A stretch of DNA of 64,000 nt from an uncultured Lachnospiraceae bacterium (GTDB lineage: Bacteria > Bacillota > Clostridia > Lachnospirales > Lachnospiraceae). This document shows, in pieces, positions 8,009 to 18,645 of this stretch (the first letter of the stretch is position 1; each line of letters opens with the position of its first letter). The notes under the pieces are model-generated. The model was not told the origin of the DNA. It searched no databases and saw nothing but the letters and a program-made list of their open reading frames with translations. The stretch covers positions 62,001 to 126,000 of the forward strand of contig CATNCF010000001.1 in the NCBI GenBank assembly GCA_950097145.1, read 5' to 3'. The position numbers and the translations under genes were made by a program.

Positions 8009-11002
8009 ATGAAGAAAAAACGGTTTTTAGCATGGCTTACGGCGGCTTCTGTATGCCTGTCAGCCTTCATCGCACCATATCCCGCCCACACAGTCAACGC
8101 TATGACAATTTTAGAAACAAATGTACCAACCGCTTCTGAAGAATGCACCATGTTAGGCGTCTATGGTTCTTATTACAGTCAGGCACAGGATGGGCTGAAC
8201 CGAATCAACGAGATTCGAAAGGAAGCCTGTGAGTCCGGGAATGTTCCAGATCCCAGAGATGCCAGCCGTACACTATCCCCCACAGATTATGTTCCTCTCA
8301 AATGGTCTGCTGATTTAGAGCGCATAGCACGAATCCGGGCAGCAGAAGGCGGACTGGCATTCGGCTTTTTAGCCTCCGGGCACAACCGGCTGAATGGAAC
8401 GGATACTTTTTCTATCCGTTATAACGGAATATCCTCAAGTGCAGAAAACCTTGCATATAACTGGGGAACCAGCATGGTCAGCGGGATCAACCAATGGTAT
8501 GAAGAAAAAACTGATTGGGTAAATCAGACAAGCGGCACAGTCACAGGCCATTACACGAGTATGATAAATCCTAACTATACATATGTTGGCCTTGGCGATT
8601 TCTATACAGAAGAATCATCCTATCCCAACACTCTGGCGGGAGAATTTTCATCCACTTCACAAGACCTGGACGAAACCATGCTGGACGCTCCAATGGAGGT
8701 CATGCAGAAAATTGAAGTGAAAAATTCTTATATCACGGACTATATTTTAGAAGGCGCTACTACTATTTACACCGACAAAACAACTACCCTGACACCGAAG
8801 GTTACTCTGGTAAACGGCTCAAAAAACCACAAATTGTGGGTAATTGATCCTATCACCTACCATTCTTCCAATACTTCGGCTGCCACTGTAGGGGATGACG
8901 GCGTTGTAACTGGACACAAGAACGGCGAGACAATCATTACCGCCCAATCCAACGGCAGTGTCCTTGCCAGCACTACAATTACAGTAAAATGCGGACACAC
9001 CAAAGAATTACTATCCACTACCCTCCCTACTTGCACGTCGGAAGGTTTAAAAATATATCGTTGTGAAGTCTGCGGAGAATCCATAGAGCAAAAAACTCCA
9101 AAAACACCCCATAGCTACGTTTATGGCGATAAAGATTCTGAAGGATACCGAACAGGAATCTGTTCCGTTTGCCAGGATACTATAAAAATCATCCCTCCTA
9201 CAACGTATAATTTATGGTGGAGGAACAGCACATCCAGTTCCAACCAATATTCTTCTGTATTTCCAGGCTCAAACCCAATCTCTTCCGTTATTTATTGCTG
9301 GATTGAAGGCGTCGACGGCGATGAAAACTATCAGGATATGATGATAGAATCCTCCGATGAATCGGTGATTTCAGTCCCGGAAACTGCCATGCCGAATTCA
9401 TCTAATAATCAATTGCATGTGCTTGCTCCAGGAATTACCACACTCACAATTTATCCGAAATATAATCCCAATCTGAAAAAAACTCTGACCGCACGGATCG
9501 GTGATCCGCAAAGCGTAGATATTTCTACTGCTGACACTGTGCTTTCCCAGGAATCTTATCCCTACACTGGAAACCCATGCACTCCTGAGGTCAGTGTTTC
9601 TTACCACGATGTTCTGCTGAAAGAGGGCATTGACTATACATTAACTTATGAGAACAATACAGAAATTGGCACCGCCACAGTAATCATTACAGGCAACGAT
9701 ATCTTCACCGGAACCATTCGAAAAAATTTCACCATTACAGAATCCTCTGTCACGCTCCCTGATCCGGAGAAGAAGTCACTGGACAATTGTACCATTACGA
9801 TTAATCCTGACTCTTTTGTATATGATGGCAGCCCAAAAACTCCTGATGCCACTGTTTTGGATGGAGATATTACTTTATCAGAAGGCAAAGATTATAACGT
9901 TTCCTATACGGATAATATCAATGTGGGCACTGCTAAAGTGATCCTTTCCGGTATTGGCAATTACTCTGGCACTGTGACTAAGGAATTCACCATTACAGAA
10001 TCTTCTACTCCGATTCCTGATCCGGAAACAAAGCCACTTGATAATTGTACCATTACCATCAATCCCGATTCCTTTATATATGATGGTAACCCAAAAACTC
10101 CTGATGTTACTGTTCTGGACGGAGACATTACTCTAACAGAAGGCAAAGATTTTAACGTTTCTTATAAAAATAATATCAATGCTGGCACTGCTACGGTAAT
10201 CCTTTCCGGTATTGGCAATTACTCTGGCACTGTGACTAAAGAATTTTCCATTATGGTATCAATTACACAAAAACCGGAAATAAAGGAATTATCTAAATGT
10301 ACAATAATGTTAGGCCAAACTTCCTATCTCTATGATGGAACTGCAAAAACCCCTTCTGTCACAGTGAAAGATGGAAACAAAGTTCTAGTAAAAAACACGG
10401 ATTTCTCCTTCATATATAAAAATAATATCAATGCTGGCACTGCACAAATAATTATTACAGGAAAAGGAACTTATAGAGGAGAAGTAACAAAAACCTTTAC
10501 CATTACGATAAAAAATGGCACGTCTCATAAAGCCGGTTCCTGCCAATATAAAGTCACAGGCACATCTACCGTGTCATTAACAGGGATAAAAGACAACAAA
10601 GTCAAAAAATTAACAATTCCCAAAACGGTGAAGATTGGAGGAAAGACATTTAAGATAACCGCCATTGCCAGCAATGCGTTAAAAAACAATAAAAAGATAA
10701 CAAATGTTCAAATTGGGGACAATGTAAAAACAATTGGAACATCCGCTTTTGGAGGATGCACAAAACTGACTAAGGCCGCCCTTGGAAAAAATGTTGCAGA
10801 AATTGGCAGCAATGCATTTAAAAACTGCCGGAAACTCAATACCATAACGATAAAATCCACAAAACTAAAAAAGGTTGGAAAAAATGCCATAAAAGGAATT
10901 AAACCAACTGCAAAGGTAAAAGTTCCGTCAAAAAAACTGTCTGCCTATAAAAAAATATTCAAAAACAAAGGACAGGGGAAAAAAGTTAAAATTGTAAAGT
11001 AA
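8009..11002 (+). CDS. Secreted CAP/SCP-domain protein with Big-type, MBG-like repeats and BspA-type leucine-rich repeats
   Basis: Signal peptide MKKKRFLAWLTAASVCLSAFIAPYPAHTVNA; CAP region LNRINEIRKEACE...; repeats LDNCTITINPDSFxYDGxPKTPDxTVLDGDITL; C-term IASNALKNNKKITNVQIGDNVKTIGTSAFGGCTKL (LRR_5). Confidence 0.85.
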   Translation: MKKKRFLAWLTAASVCLSAFIAPYPAHTVNAMTILETNVPTASEECTMLGVYGSYYSQAQDGLNRINEIRKEACESGNVPDPRDASRTLSPTDYVPLKWSADLERIARIRAAEGGLAFGFLASGHNRLNGTDTFSIRYNGISSSAENLAYNWGTSMVSGINQWYEEKTDWVNQTSGTVTGHYTSMINPNYTYVGLGDFYTEESSYPNTLAGEFSSTSQDLDETMLDAPMEVMQKIEVKNSYITDYILEGATTIYTDKTTTLTPKVTLVNGSKNHKLWVIDPITYHSSNTSAATVGDDGVVTGHKNGETIITAQSNGSVLASTTITVKCGHTKELLSTTLPTCTSEGLKIYRCEVCGESIEQKTPKTPHSYVYGDKDSEGYRTGICSVCQDTIKIIPPTTYNLWWRNSTSSSNQYSSVFPGSNPISSVIYCWIEGVDGDENYQDMMIESSDESVISVPETAMPNSSNNQLHVLAPGITTLTIYPKYNPNLKKTLTARIGDPQSVDISTADTVLSQESYPYTGNPCTPEVSVSYHDVLLKEGIDYTLTYENNTEIGTATVIITGNDIFTGTIRKNFTITESSVTLPDPEKKSLDNCTITINPDSFVYDGSPKTPDATVLDGDITLSEGKDYNVSYTDNINVGTAKVILSGIGNYSGTVTKEFTITESSTPIPDPETKPLDNCTITINPDSFIYDGNPKTPDVTVLDGDITLTEGKDFNVSYKNNINAGTATVILSGIGNYSGTVTKEFSIMVSITQKPEIKELSKCTIMLGQTSYLYDGTAKTPSVTVKDGNKVLVKNTDFSFIYKNNINAGTAQIIITGKGTYRGEVTKTFTITIKNGTSHKAGSCQYKVTGTSTVSLTGIKDNKVKKLTIPKTVKIGGKTFKITAIASNALKNNKKITNVQIGDNVKTIGTSAFGGCTKLTKAALGKNVAEIGSNAFKNCRKLNTITIKSTKLKKVGKNAIKGIKPTAKVKVPSKKLSAYKKIFKNKGQGKKVKIVK
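9779..10260 (+). repeat. Tandem ~258-nt (86 aa) coding repeat, two strongly similar copies with diverged flanking copies
   Basis: Copies start at 9779 and 10037; shared runs such as atcctttccggtattggcaattactctggcactgtgacta. Confidence 0.85.
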
Positions 11003-11032
11003 TAAATTGATGTGTAAGAATTCATTTTCCAT

Positions 11033-11078
11033 TAAGAGCAGGGACTCTCTTGAATCCCTGCTCTTATATACTTTTTGT
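11033..11078 (+). terminator. Intrinsic terminator after the surface protein gene
   Basis: AAGAGCAGGGActctcttgaaTCCCTGCTCTTatatacttttt. Confidence 0.75.
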
Positions 11079-11171
11079 AATATTAATATCATCTTTCATT
11101 CAGTTGACTATGCTATATAAACAGTACATGAAATCAAAATTTGTGAACGGCATAACCTCCGGAACAATATT

Positions 11172-12260
11172 TTACTCTCCGGCATCTGCATAAGAAAATT
11201 TCACTTCTGTAGCCTGGAAAAAATCGCTTTTTGCCATATCAAAACACTCCATAATCTTAGGAGAAAACACACCGCATTCATTATTCCTAATCATGTTCAC
11301 AGCTTCCTCCACTGCATAAGCTTCCTTATAAACCCGCTTACTTACCAGTGCATCATAGACATCCACAATGGAAACCACCTGAGCCCAGATAGGAATTTCC
11401 TCGCCTTTCAAACGATCTGGGTATCCATTTCCATCATAACGCTCATGATGGTATCTGCAGATATCATAACAATAGCCATAAAATTCATTTTCTTCTTGTT
11501 TAAAATTCTCCAAAAGCTGGCATCCATATACGGTATGCTTCTTCATTTCCTTAAATTCTTCATCTGTCAGCCTTCCCGGTTTCAATAAAATACTGTCAGG
11601 AATTGCAATCTTTCCAAGATCATGAAGGGCTGAAGCATTGACAATCAGATTTACAGACTCATCTGTCAGCTCATATTCTGGAAACTCTGTCTTCAGATAT
11701 CTCAACAGAATCTTTGTTAAATATTTTACCCTCTGGATATGCTCGCCAGATTCAAGGCTGCGGAATTCCACCACAGAACTCAAAGCATTTACAAGGAATT
11801 CATTATTTCTTTCCAGCTTTTCCTTACTTTCCTGAAGCTGCCTGGTACGTTTCTCAAGCTTTCTCTCAATATCCATACGGTTCTGAAACAGTTCAATAAT
11901 GTTCTGGGCACGGCGCATAACTACCTTCGAATCAAAGGGTTTATAAATAATATCAGATACCCCATATTCGTACGCTTTTACCTCACTGTCTGCAGTTGCC
12001 TCCCCAGTAATCATAATTACCGGAATGGTATTCATATATCCTTTTTCAAACATATATTCTAAAACATCCAGACCTGATTTATTGGGCATGATCAAATCAA
12101 GAAAAATAAGCGACAAGGTATCGTTATATTTCTCAAGAAGCTCTATAGTCTCAACTCCATCTGCTGCTTCTAAAATCTTATACTGCTCCTCAAAAATAAA
12201 ACTCAGCATATTACGGTTGATTTCCACATCATCCGCAATCAAAATAACATGTTTCTCCAT
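11172..12260 (-). CDS. Response regulator with HD-GYP domain (c-di-GMP phosphodiesterase family)
   Basis: REC: ILIADDVEINRNML...LIFLDLIMPNKSG; HD-GYP: ASALHDLGKIAIPDSILLKPGRLTDEEFKEMKKHTVYG...YHHERYDGNGYPDRLKGEEIP. Confidence 0.95.
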   Translation of the reverse strand: MEKHVILIADDVEINRNMLSFIFEEQYKILEAADGVETIELLEKYNDTLSLIFLDLIMPNKSGLDVLEYMFEKGYMNTIPVIMITGEATADSEVKAYEYGVSDIIYKPFDSKVVMRRAQNIIELFQNRMDIERKLEKRTRQLQESKEKLERNNEFLVNALSSVVEFRSLESGEHIQRVKYLTKILLRYLKTEFPEYELTDESVNLIVNASALHDLGKIAIPDSILLKPGRLTDEEFKEMKKHTVYGCQLLENFKQEENEFYGYCYDICRYHHERYDGNGYPDRLKGEEIPIWAQVVSIVDVYDALVSKRVYKEAYAVEEAVNMIRNNECGVFSPKIMECFDMAKSDFFQATEVKFSYADAGE

Positions 12261-12371
12261 TCTTAACCTCCACGAACCAAACTACTGTACGATATATTAG
12301 AATAATTCCAACGACATTTTAACATACTATAATTTCCAAAATCAACCCAAATCTTCATTCTTGCTTACTTT

Positions 12372-14591
12372 TTACAATTTTAACTTTGCCAAAGCATCTG
12401 CAAAGGCGTTATTTACTGGCTCTTTTGCCTCCTGCTTCATCTTATTCATATAACGGGAGACATCCTTTTTGGACACTCCGCCTCCACTCTCTTTCCTTCG
12501 CTTTTCAAACGCAGACAGTTTCTCCCGGTATCCGCAGACACAGGTAAATCTTCGGTTCTCCCCCTCTCCCACCAGCTCCATTTTCTTATGGCACTGCGGG
12601 CAGCGGGCATTGGTTATTTTGGAAAGAGTTTTACGGTATCCGCACTCTCTGTCCTGGCACACCAGCATCTTACCGTTTTTGTGGTTGACTTCCAACATCA
12701 GTTTCCCGCATTCCGGGCATTTCTTACCAGTAAGGTTGTCATGGCGGTAAGTTTTGGAAGATGCCTGGATGTCCTTTACAATGTCTACCGTATAAGAACG
12801 AATTTCCGCCTCAAAATCCTTTTTCTTTGTTTTTCCTCTGGCAATGTCAGAAAGCTCCTGCTCCCATCTGGCAGTAAGTTCCGGAGACGTCAGACCCTGG
12901 GGCGCCAACTCCAGCACCTGTCTGCCCTTGGATGTTAAATGAATATACTGATCACGTTTTTCAATCATAAAACTGTTATATAATTTTTCAATGATATCTG
13001 CCCGGGTGGCAACCGTTCCCAGACCGCCGGTTTCTCCCAGTGTCTTTCTTAATTTCTGGTCAGTACTCTCCATATACTTTACAGGATTTTCCATAGCTGC
13101 AAGAAGGGTGGCCTCTGTAAAAGGAAGCGGCGGTTTTGTCTTTCCTTCGGTGATCTTCCCCTCTGTAAATAAGATCTTCTGTCCTTTTGTAAAATCCGGG
13201 ATACTTCCTGTCAGAACTTCTCCCTTTACTGTCTCAGAATCTTCTTCCTCATAAGAATCCTCCGTATTGATTCCAGCCTCTTTTTGCAGCATTTTGATTT
13301 CCTGCCATCCTGGCTGCTCTAATATTCTGCCCTTTAAGGTAAACTGCTGCCCTGCACAGACTGCCGTCACCTCCGTCTGCTGATACTGGCAGGGAGGAAG
13401 AAGCACAGACAGAAAACGGGAAACCACAAGCTCATAAATTCTTCGCTCCCCATATTCTAAGTCTTTTAAATTGACGCCCTGCTCTGTGGGAATAATGGCA
13501 TGATGATCCGACACTTTTTTATCATCCACAAATGATTTATTCCCTTTAATGGAAGTTTTCAGCAATTTCCCACAGATGGAGGAATAAATGCCGCTGCGGC
13601 ACGCCCTGAGCCGTTCTGGAATCGTGTCCACAATGTCCGCGGTAAGATAACGGGAATCTGTTCTTGGATAAGTCACTACCTTGTAGCGTTCATAAAGGCT
13701 CTGCATATAATCCAGCGTCTGTTTTGCAGAGAATCCAAACATCCGGTTAGCGTCCTGCTGCAGAGAAGTCAAATCATATAGCTGCGGCGCATAAGATTTC
13801 TGCTGCTTTTTCTTTACTTCCGTCACCACAGCCGTGCTATGAACAACCTGCTTTTGGGCGTTTTGAATTTCCTCTTTTGAAAAAGTGCTGCTGCTGTTCT
13901 GGCTTGATTTCCAGATCCAGGACGCCTCCTTGCTCTTCATTTTCAAACCATAATAAGATTTCGGCTGAAACGCCTTAATCTGTGCTTCCCGTTTGGCAAT
14001 AATCGCAAGAGTGGGCGTCTGCACTCTGCCGCAGGAAAGCTGCGCATTATGTTTTACCGTCAGAGCACGTGTGGCGTTTAGTCCCACCAGCCAGTCTGCT
14101 TCTGCACGGGCTACTGCAGCTTCATACAATTTCTGATACTCCTTCGCCTCTTTGAGACTGGAAAATCCCTGGCGGATTGCCTTATCTGTAACAGAAGAAA
14201 TCCACAGCCGTTTCATGGGCTTTTTCACACCGGATTTCTGGATAATCCACCGCGCCACCAGTTCCCCTTCCCTTCCTGCGTCAGTGGCTATGATAATCTG
14301 TCCGATATCTTTCCGGTACATCAGTTTCTTAACTGTCTGGTATTGATGTGCTGTTTTCTTAATTACCTGGATTTCCAAATGTTCCGGCAGCATAGGAAGC
14401 GTCTCCATCTTCCATACTTTCCATTGTTCCCCATAACTCTCAGGATCTGCAAGTTCCACTAGATGCCCCAGCGCCCAGGTCACCACATAATCCTTTCCCT
14501 CCAGGCAGCCGTTTCCGCCCTGCTTACATCCTAAAACCCGGGCTATGTCTCTGCCCACGCTGGGCTTTTCTGCAATTACTAATGATTTCAT
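12372..14591 (-). CDS. topB: DNA topoisomerase III
   Basis: MKSLVIAEKPSVGRDIARVLGC...TDAGREGELVARWI...YPRTDSRYLT; C-terminal zinc ribbons. Confidence 0.93.
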   Translation of the reverse strand: MKSLVIAEKPSVGRDIARVLGCKQGGNGCLEGKDYVVTWALGHLVELADPESYGEQWKVWKMETLPMLPEHLEIQVIKKTAHQYQTVKKLMYRKDIGQIIIATDAGREGELVARWIIQKSGVKKPMKRLWISSVTDKAIRQGFSSLKEAKEYQKLYEAAVARAEADWLVGLNATRALTVKHNAQLSCGRVQTPTLAIIAKREAQIKAFQPKSYYGLKMKSKEASWIWKSSQNSSSTFSKEEIQNAQKQVVHSTAVVTEVKKKQQKSYAPQLYDLTSLQQDANRMFGFSAKQTLDYMQSLYERYKVVTYPRTDSRYLTADIVDTIPERLRACRSGIYSSICGKLLKTSIKGNKSFVDDKKVSDHHAIIPTEQGVNLKDLEYGERRIYELVVSRFLSVLLPPCQYQQTEVTAVCAGQQFTLKGRILEQPGWQEIKMLQKEAGINTEDSYEEEDSETVKGEVLTGSIPDFTKGQKILFTEGKITEGKTKPPLPFTEATLLAAMENPVKYMESTDQKLRKTLGETGGLGTVATRADIIEKLYNSFMIEKRDQYIHLTSKGRQVLELAPQGLTSPELTARWEQELSDIARGKTKKKDFEAEIRSYTVDIVKDIQASSKTYRHDNLTGKKCPECGKLMLEVNHKNGKMLVCQDRECGYRKTLSKITNARCPQCHKKMELVGEGENRRFTCVCGYREKLSAFEKRRKESGGGVSKKDVSRYMNKMKQEAKEPVNNAFADALAKLKL

Positions 14592-14617
14592 ATCTTTCTC
14601 ACTCTTTCCTTATCATT

Positions 14618-15307
14618 TCAAATTTTCCTGGTGCCGCGGCAGCGGGGGAAATCACTGCATCCATAAAATTCTCCGAATTTCCCGCTGCGTTTGACCATTT
14701 CAGAGCCGCATTTTGGGCATACAATTTCCGGATTAGTCTTCCTCCTCTGGTTCAGAATTTTCCCCAGTTCCTCATAACATTTCTGATTCATGACACAGTC
14801 GTTTAAGGCACGGTGAGCCCCTGCCGTACTAATATGAAAATAAGCTGCCACATCTGACAGCTTGTGATGGGACAGCTCTGGCAGACACTGTCTTGCCATA
14901 TATAGGGTATCTATGTAATCGTTTTCCAAACCTGTGCCATAAATACGCATCATTCCACGATAAATAAAAGTTAAATCAAAGCTGTGAATGTTATGTCCCA
15001 CCAAAATATCACTGCCTGCAAACTCCAGAAATTCTCCTAGAACTTCTTTAAGCCCCGGCGCTTCTGCTACCATATCATCTGTAATATGGTTCACTCTGGA
15101 AGCTGCCGCCGGAATATGCATTCCAGGATTTACCAGTGTGGAAAATTCATTCACAGCTTTGTGCCCCCGCACACGTATCGCGGAAATTTCTATAATTTCA
15201 TCTGCGTCCGGACGGACGCCAGTAGTTTCTAAATCGAATACTACATAGTCACTTGTATATTGATTTAAACGTTTTCCTTTGTTCCCTGCCACAATGATAG
15301 CCCTCAT
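14618..15307 (-). CDS. DnaQ/PolC-type 3'-5' exonuclease with C-terminal topoisomerase-type zinc ribbon
   Basis: [26 protein letters not shown]...[11 protein letters not shown]...HRALNDC; C-term [33 protein letters not shown]. Confidence 0.88.
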   Translation of the reverse strand: MRAIIVAGNKGKRLNQYTSDYVVFDLETTGVRPDADEIIEISAIRVRGHKAVNEFSTLVNPGMHIPAAASRVNHITDDMVAEAPGLKEVLGEFLEFAGSDILVGHNIHSFDLTFIYRGMMRIYGTGLENDYIDTLYMARQCLPELSHHKLSDVAAYFHISTAGAHRALNDCVMNQKCYEELGKILNQRRKTNPEIVCPKCGSEMVKRSGKFGEFYGCSDFPRCRGTRKI

Positions 15308-15369
15308 TTCTCTTATGATTTCACATTATAAAGGGCTTTTCCGATATTTGCAACCTTATTGCCGAAAAA

Positions 15370-17592
15370 TTATTGCGCTTTGAAGATATAAATTTTTGAT
15401 TCAAAATCTGTGCAGGCTTCCTCTCCTGCCGCCAGTTCCCCCGCTGTCTCATCCGTGGTGGAAAGTCCCAGGTTCATCAATTCATCTCCGTAACAAAGAG
15501 TATTATTTTGGCTGTTCTGGTAACACAGTTCAGGGTCCAATCCCTGCAGCCGCAGACGGGTAAAACGACCGTTTACCACATTCAGAACCCTGTACCAGCC
15601 CACGATAGCTGTTCTTTTATCCTGGCTTACTGCCATCCACGCCGTTTCATTTCCCTCAAAGGGACTTTTCAGCCGGTAAAATGTGCCAAACTGCAAAATC
15701 TTGCGGTATTCCTTCATAAAGACAATCTGCTCCTTTACCTGCTGGATTTCATCCTCTGTCAATTTGTTTAAATCCAGTTCATACCCAAAGGTGCCAAAAT
15801 AAGCTGCATTGGCTCTGGTGTGAAGAGGCGTTCTCCGATTTACCTGATGGTTGGGAACCATAGATACATGGGAACCCATACTGCTGATGGGATAACACAT
15901 ACTGGTTCCATATTGTATCTTTAAGCGTTCCACTGCGTCCGTGTCATCACTGGTCCAGCCCTGAGGCGCATAATAGAGCATTCCCGCGTCAAAGCGTCCT
16001 CCTCCGCTGGCGCAGGATTCAAACAACACGTGTGGAAATTCCCGCGTCAGCCGCTCATACAGCTCGTAGACTCCCAGAATGTAACGATGGTATACTTCTC
16101 CCTGACGCTCCGGCGGCAGACTTGCACTGAAACATTCGGTAATGCTGCGGTTCATATCCCATTTAATATAAGAAACTTTTGCTTCTCTGAGAACTTTTGC
16201 CATCATCTCATAGATAAAATCCACTACTTCCTTTCTGGAAAAATCCAGTACATACTGATATCTTCCATGAGATTTTACCCGTTCCGGCACAGACAGAATC
16301 CAATCTGGATGCATGCGGTACAGATCAGAATCTTCATTTACCATTTCCGGTTCAAACCAGAGGCCAAACTTCATCCCCAATTCTTCTATACGTTCTGCTA
16401 TCCCTGTAATACCCCGGGGCAGGCGTTTTTCATTTGCCACCCAGTCTCCTAATCCAGCATGGTCACTGCCCCGTTCTCCAAACCAGCCGTCGTCCAGTAC
16501 AAAGAGTTCCACACCGCATTCCTTAGCCTTTATGGCAATTTTTAGCAGTTTTTCTTCTGTAAAATCAAAATAGGTTGCCTCCCAATTATTAATAAGAATC
16601 GGACGAGGCTCCTCCCGCCAGTTCCCCCTGGCCAAACGGCTCCGATACAGACGGTGGAAAGTCTGGCTCATATCATTAAGCCCCTGATCGGTATATACCA
16701 TCACCGCTTCCGGCGTCTGAAAACTGTCCCCAGGTTCCAGCTTCCAGGAGAATGTATCGGGATGAATTCCCACCAAAACTCTGGTTTGATCGTGGGCGTC
16801 CACTTCTGCCTGCATCAGAAAATTTCCACTGTAAATAAAGCCAAAACCAATGACTTCTCCCTGCTGTTCTGTGGCTGAGGGACGTTTCACTGCTACAAAT
16901 GGATTGTGCTGATGTGAAGAATTTCCCCGCAGGCTTCCCACAGACTGGATACCCATAGTAAGTTTTCTGGTTATGACATAACGCTCCCTGGCCCACGCCC
17001 CAGACAACTGCATCCATTCATAATCGCAGTCCGGCAGATCCAAGCACAGGCTCATGGCACGTTCTATCTGCACTGCTTTTACGCCTTCATTCTCATAACG
17101 GATACTCCTGGCCAGAATCCCTCCCTCTGCAAAAATGGTATAAAGCAACTCCGCCTGAATGCCTGTCACTGAATCCAGCAAATGAATGACCAGGGTAGCC
17201 GCCTCCTGGCCATTCTCCGTATACACTGCCGGAAGACCCGCTAATTTGGGTTTTCCTTCTTCTATCTTATAAGATTGGTACTGAAAATCTGAAATTCTGC
17301 TTCCATTTTCCTGTCGAATCTCTACTGCCGGACTCCGGTAATCTCCTGTCCCAAAGCTTGGCAGTTCCTGTTTGATATGTTCCATAGAAAATGTTTTATC
17401 CTCTGGAAAAGAACAAGAAGACATGGGACGGGCGGCAAGTTCCAGTAAATCAGATAAATTCTCCCGGTCATGAATCCTTTTTCCAAAATATAACTGCCCC
17501 AGCTGCCCATTCTTTAATACCATCATTACATAGCTGACGTTGTCATTCCACAAATGAAAAACCTTTGAATTTTCATGATAAACAATGTTCAT
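15370..17592 (-). CDS. Alpha-galactosidase, GH36 family
   Basis: INNWEATYFDFTEEKLLKIAIKAKECGVELFVLDDGWFG...YIKWDMNRSITE...LFESCASGGGRFD. Confidence 0.95.
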   Translation of the reverse strand: MNIVYHENSKVFHLWNDNVSYVMMVLKNGQLGQLYFGKRIHDRENLSDLLELAARPMSSCSFPEDKTFSMEHIKQELPSFGTGDYRSPAVEIRQENGSRISDFQYQSYKIEEGKPKLAGLPAVYTENGQEAATLVIHLLDSVTGIQAELLYTIFAEGGILARSIRYENEGVKAVQIERAMSLCLDLPDCDYEWMQLSGAWARERYVITRKLTMGIQSVGSLRGNSSHQHNPFVAVKRPSATEQQGEVIGFGFIYSGNFLMQAEVDAHDQTRVLVGIHPDTFSWKLEPGDSFQTPEAVMVYTDQGLNDMSQTFHRLYRSRLARGNWREEPRPILINNWEATYFDFTEEKLLKIAIKAKECGVELFVLDDGWFGERGSDHAGLGDWVANEKRLPRGITGIAERIEELGMKFGLWFEPEMVNEDSDLYRMHPDWILSVPERVKSHGRYQYVLDFSRKEVVDFIYEMMAKVLREAKVSYIKWDMNRSITECFSASLPPERQGEVYHRYILGVYELYERLTREFPHVLFESCASGGGRFDAGMLYYAPQGWTSDDTDAVERLKIQYGTSMCYPISSMGSHVSMVPNHQVNRRTPLHTRANAAYFGTFGYELDLNKLTEDEIQQVKEQIVFMKEYRKILQFGTFYRLKSPFEGNETAWMAVSQDKRTAIVGWYRVLNVVNGRFTRLRLQGLDPELCYQNSQNNTLCYGDELMNLGLSTTDETAGELAAGEEACTDFESKIYIFKAQ

Positions 17593-17690
17593 GTTTGTTC
17601 CTCCTTCTCCCGCTCTCTTTGCTTATTAAGTTAAACTTATTATAAGCGTTCCATGAGATTAGAGTTAGAGGATTTTGTATTAAAATACAG

Positions 17691-18578
17691 TCAAAATGTT
17701 TCCACAATCTCCAGTATTTGCTGCAGCCCGGACAAGTTTTTTTCCTGTTGTTTCCTGTGATACATTTTGCGGTAATGGCTGGGCGGCATTCCTGTTTCTT
17801 GTTTAAAAGCTTTGGAAAATACAAGGGCATCCTGATAACCACAGGACATTGCCACTCCTTCCACAGACAACTCCGTGAGTTCTAACAATTCTCTGGAGCG
17901 CACCAGCCTAAGACGTGTAAGAAACTCTTTTGGGGAAACCCCAAGATTTTTTGAGAATACTTTGTACAGATAACTGCGGCTCACACCTGTGTAATCAGCA
18001 ATTTCTGCCACACCAATTCCACGAACATAATTATTCTGAATATAATTGACGGCTTTTTTCACATAAACGCTCTCCCGGTTTTCTTCTGTCACTGCTTCCA
18101 TCTGAACATCACGGCTGAGCACTGCAAAAAATTCATATAGAAGGCTCTGAAGATAATATTGATGGGTCTGGGAAAATGTATTATTTTTCAACATATCTGT
18201 AACAATGCGTTTTAATTCATCTCCATGTCTGCTCTGAAACACATGCTGGCTGCTGTTAAGTCCCAGATCCTGCAGAAACATTTCTGCCTGGGTTCCTGCA
18301 AAGCCAACCCACAGATACGTCCAGGGCTGCCACTCATCTGCCTGATAGAAAGTTACCGCCTCTGGCTCAATAAGGAATCCCTGCCCTTTTTGAATCTTAT
18401 ATTTCCGGCTTCCCACCTGGTATACCCCTGTTCCAGAAAGGATATAATGCAAAATATAGCTGGGCCGTATGGCCGGACCAAAGCTGTGGCAAGGTTCACA
18501 TTCGGACACACCGCAAAAACAGAGGTACAAATCCTGGAATTTGGAACTATTGAGTTGTAATACGTTTGATTCTTCCAT
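17691..18578 (-). CDS. AraC family regulator with N-terminal cupin-type ligand domain
   Basis: C-term HTH: VRGIGVAEIADYTGVSRSYLYKVFSKNLGVSPKEFLTRLRLVRSRELLELTELSVEGVAMSCGYQDALVFSKAFKQETGMPPSHYRK; next to the alpha-galactosidase gene. Confidence 0.93.
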   Translation of the reverse strand: MEESNVLQLNSSKFQDLYLCFCGVSECEPCHSFGPAIRPSYILHYILSGTGVYQVGSRKYKIQKGQGFLIEPEAVTFYQADEWQPWTYLWVGFAGTQAEMFLQDLGLNSSQHVFQSRHGDELKRIVTDMLKNNTFSQTHQYYLQSLLYEFFAVLSRDVQMEAVTEENRESVYVKKAVNYIQNNYVRGIGVAEIADYTGVSRSYLYKVFSKNLGVSPKEFLTRLRLVRSRELLELTELSVEGVAMSCGYQDALVFSKAFKQETGMPPSHYRKMYHRKQQEKNLSGLQQILEIVETF

Positions 18579-18645
18579 GGGGGAACCTCCTTTAGGGGTA
18601 ATTGGCGCTTATAGTAATCAATTTCAAAAACTTTACTGCTTATTT

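Noticed and set aside
9779-10260. Regularly spaced repeats as a possible CRISPR array
   Set aside because: Repeat unit is 258 nt, in frame and coding for MBG-like modules; no short repeat/spacer pattern anywhere in the window.
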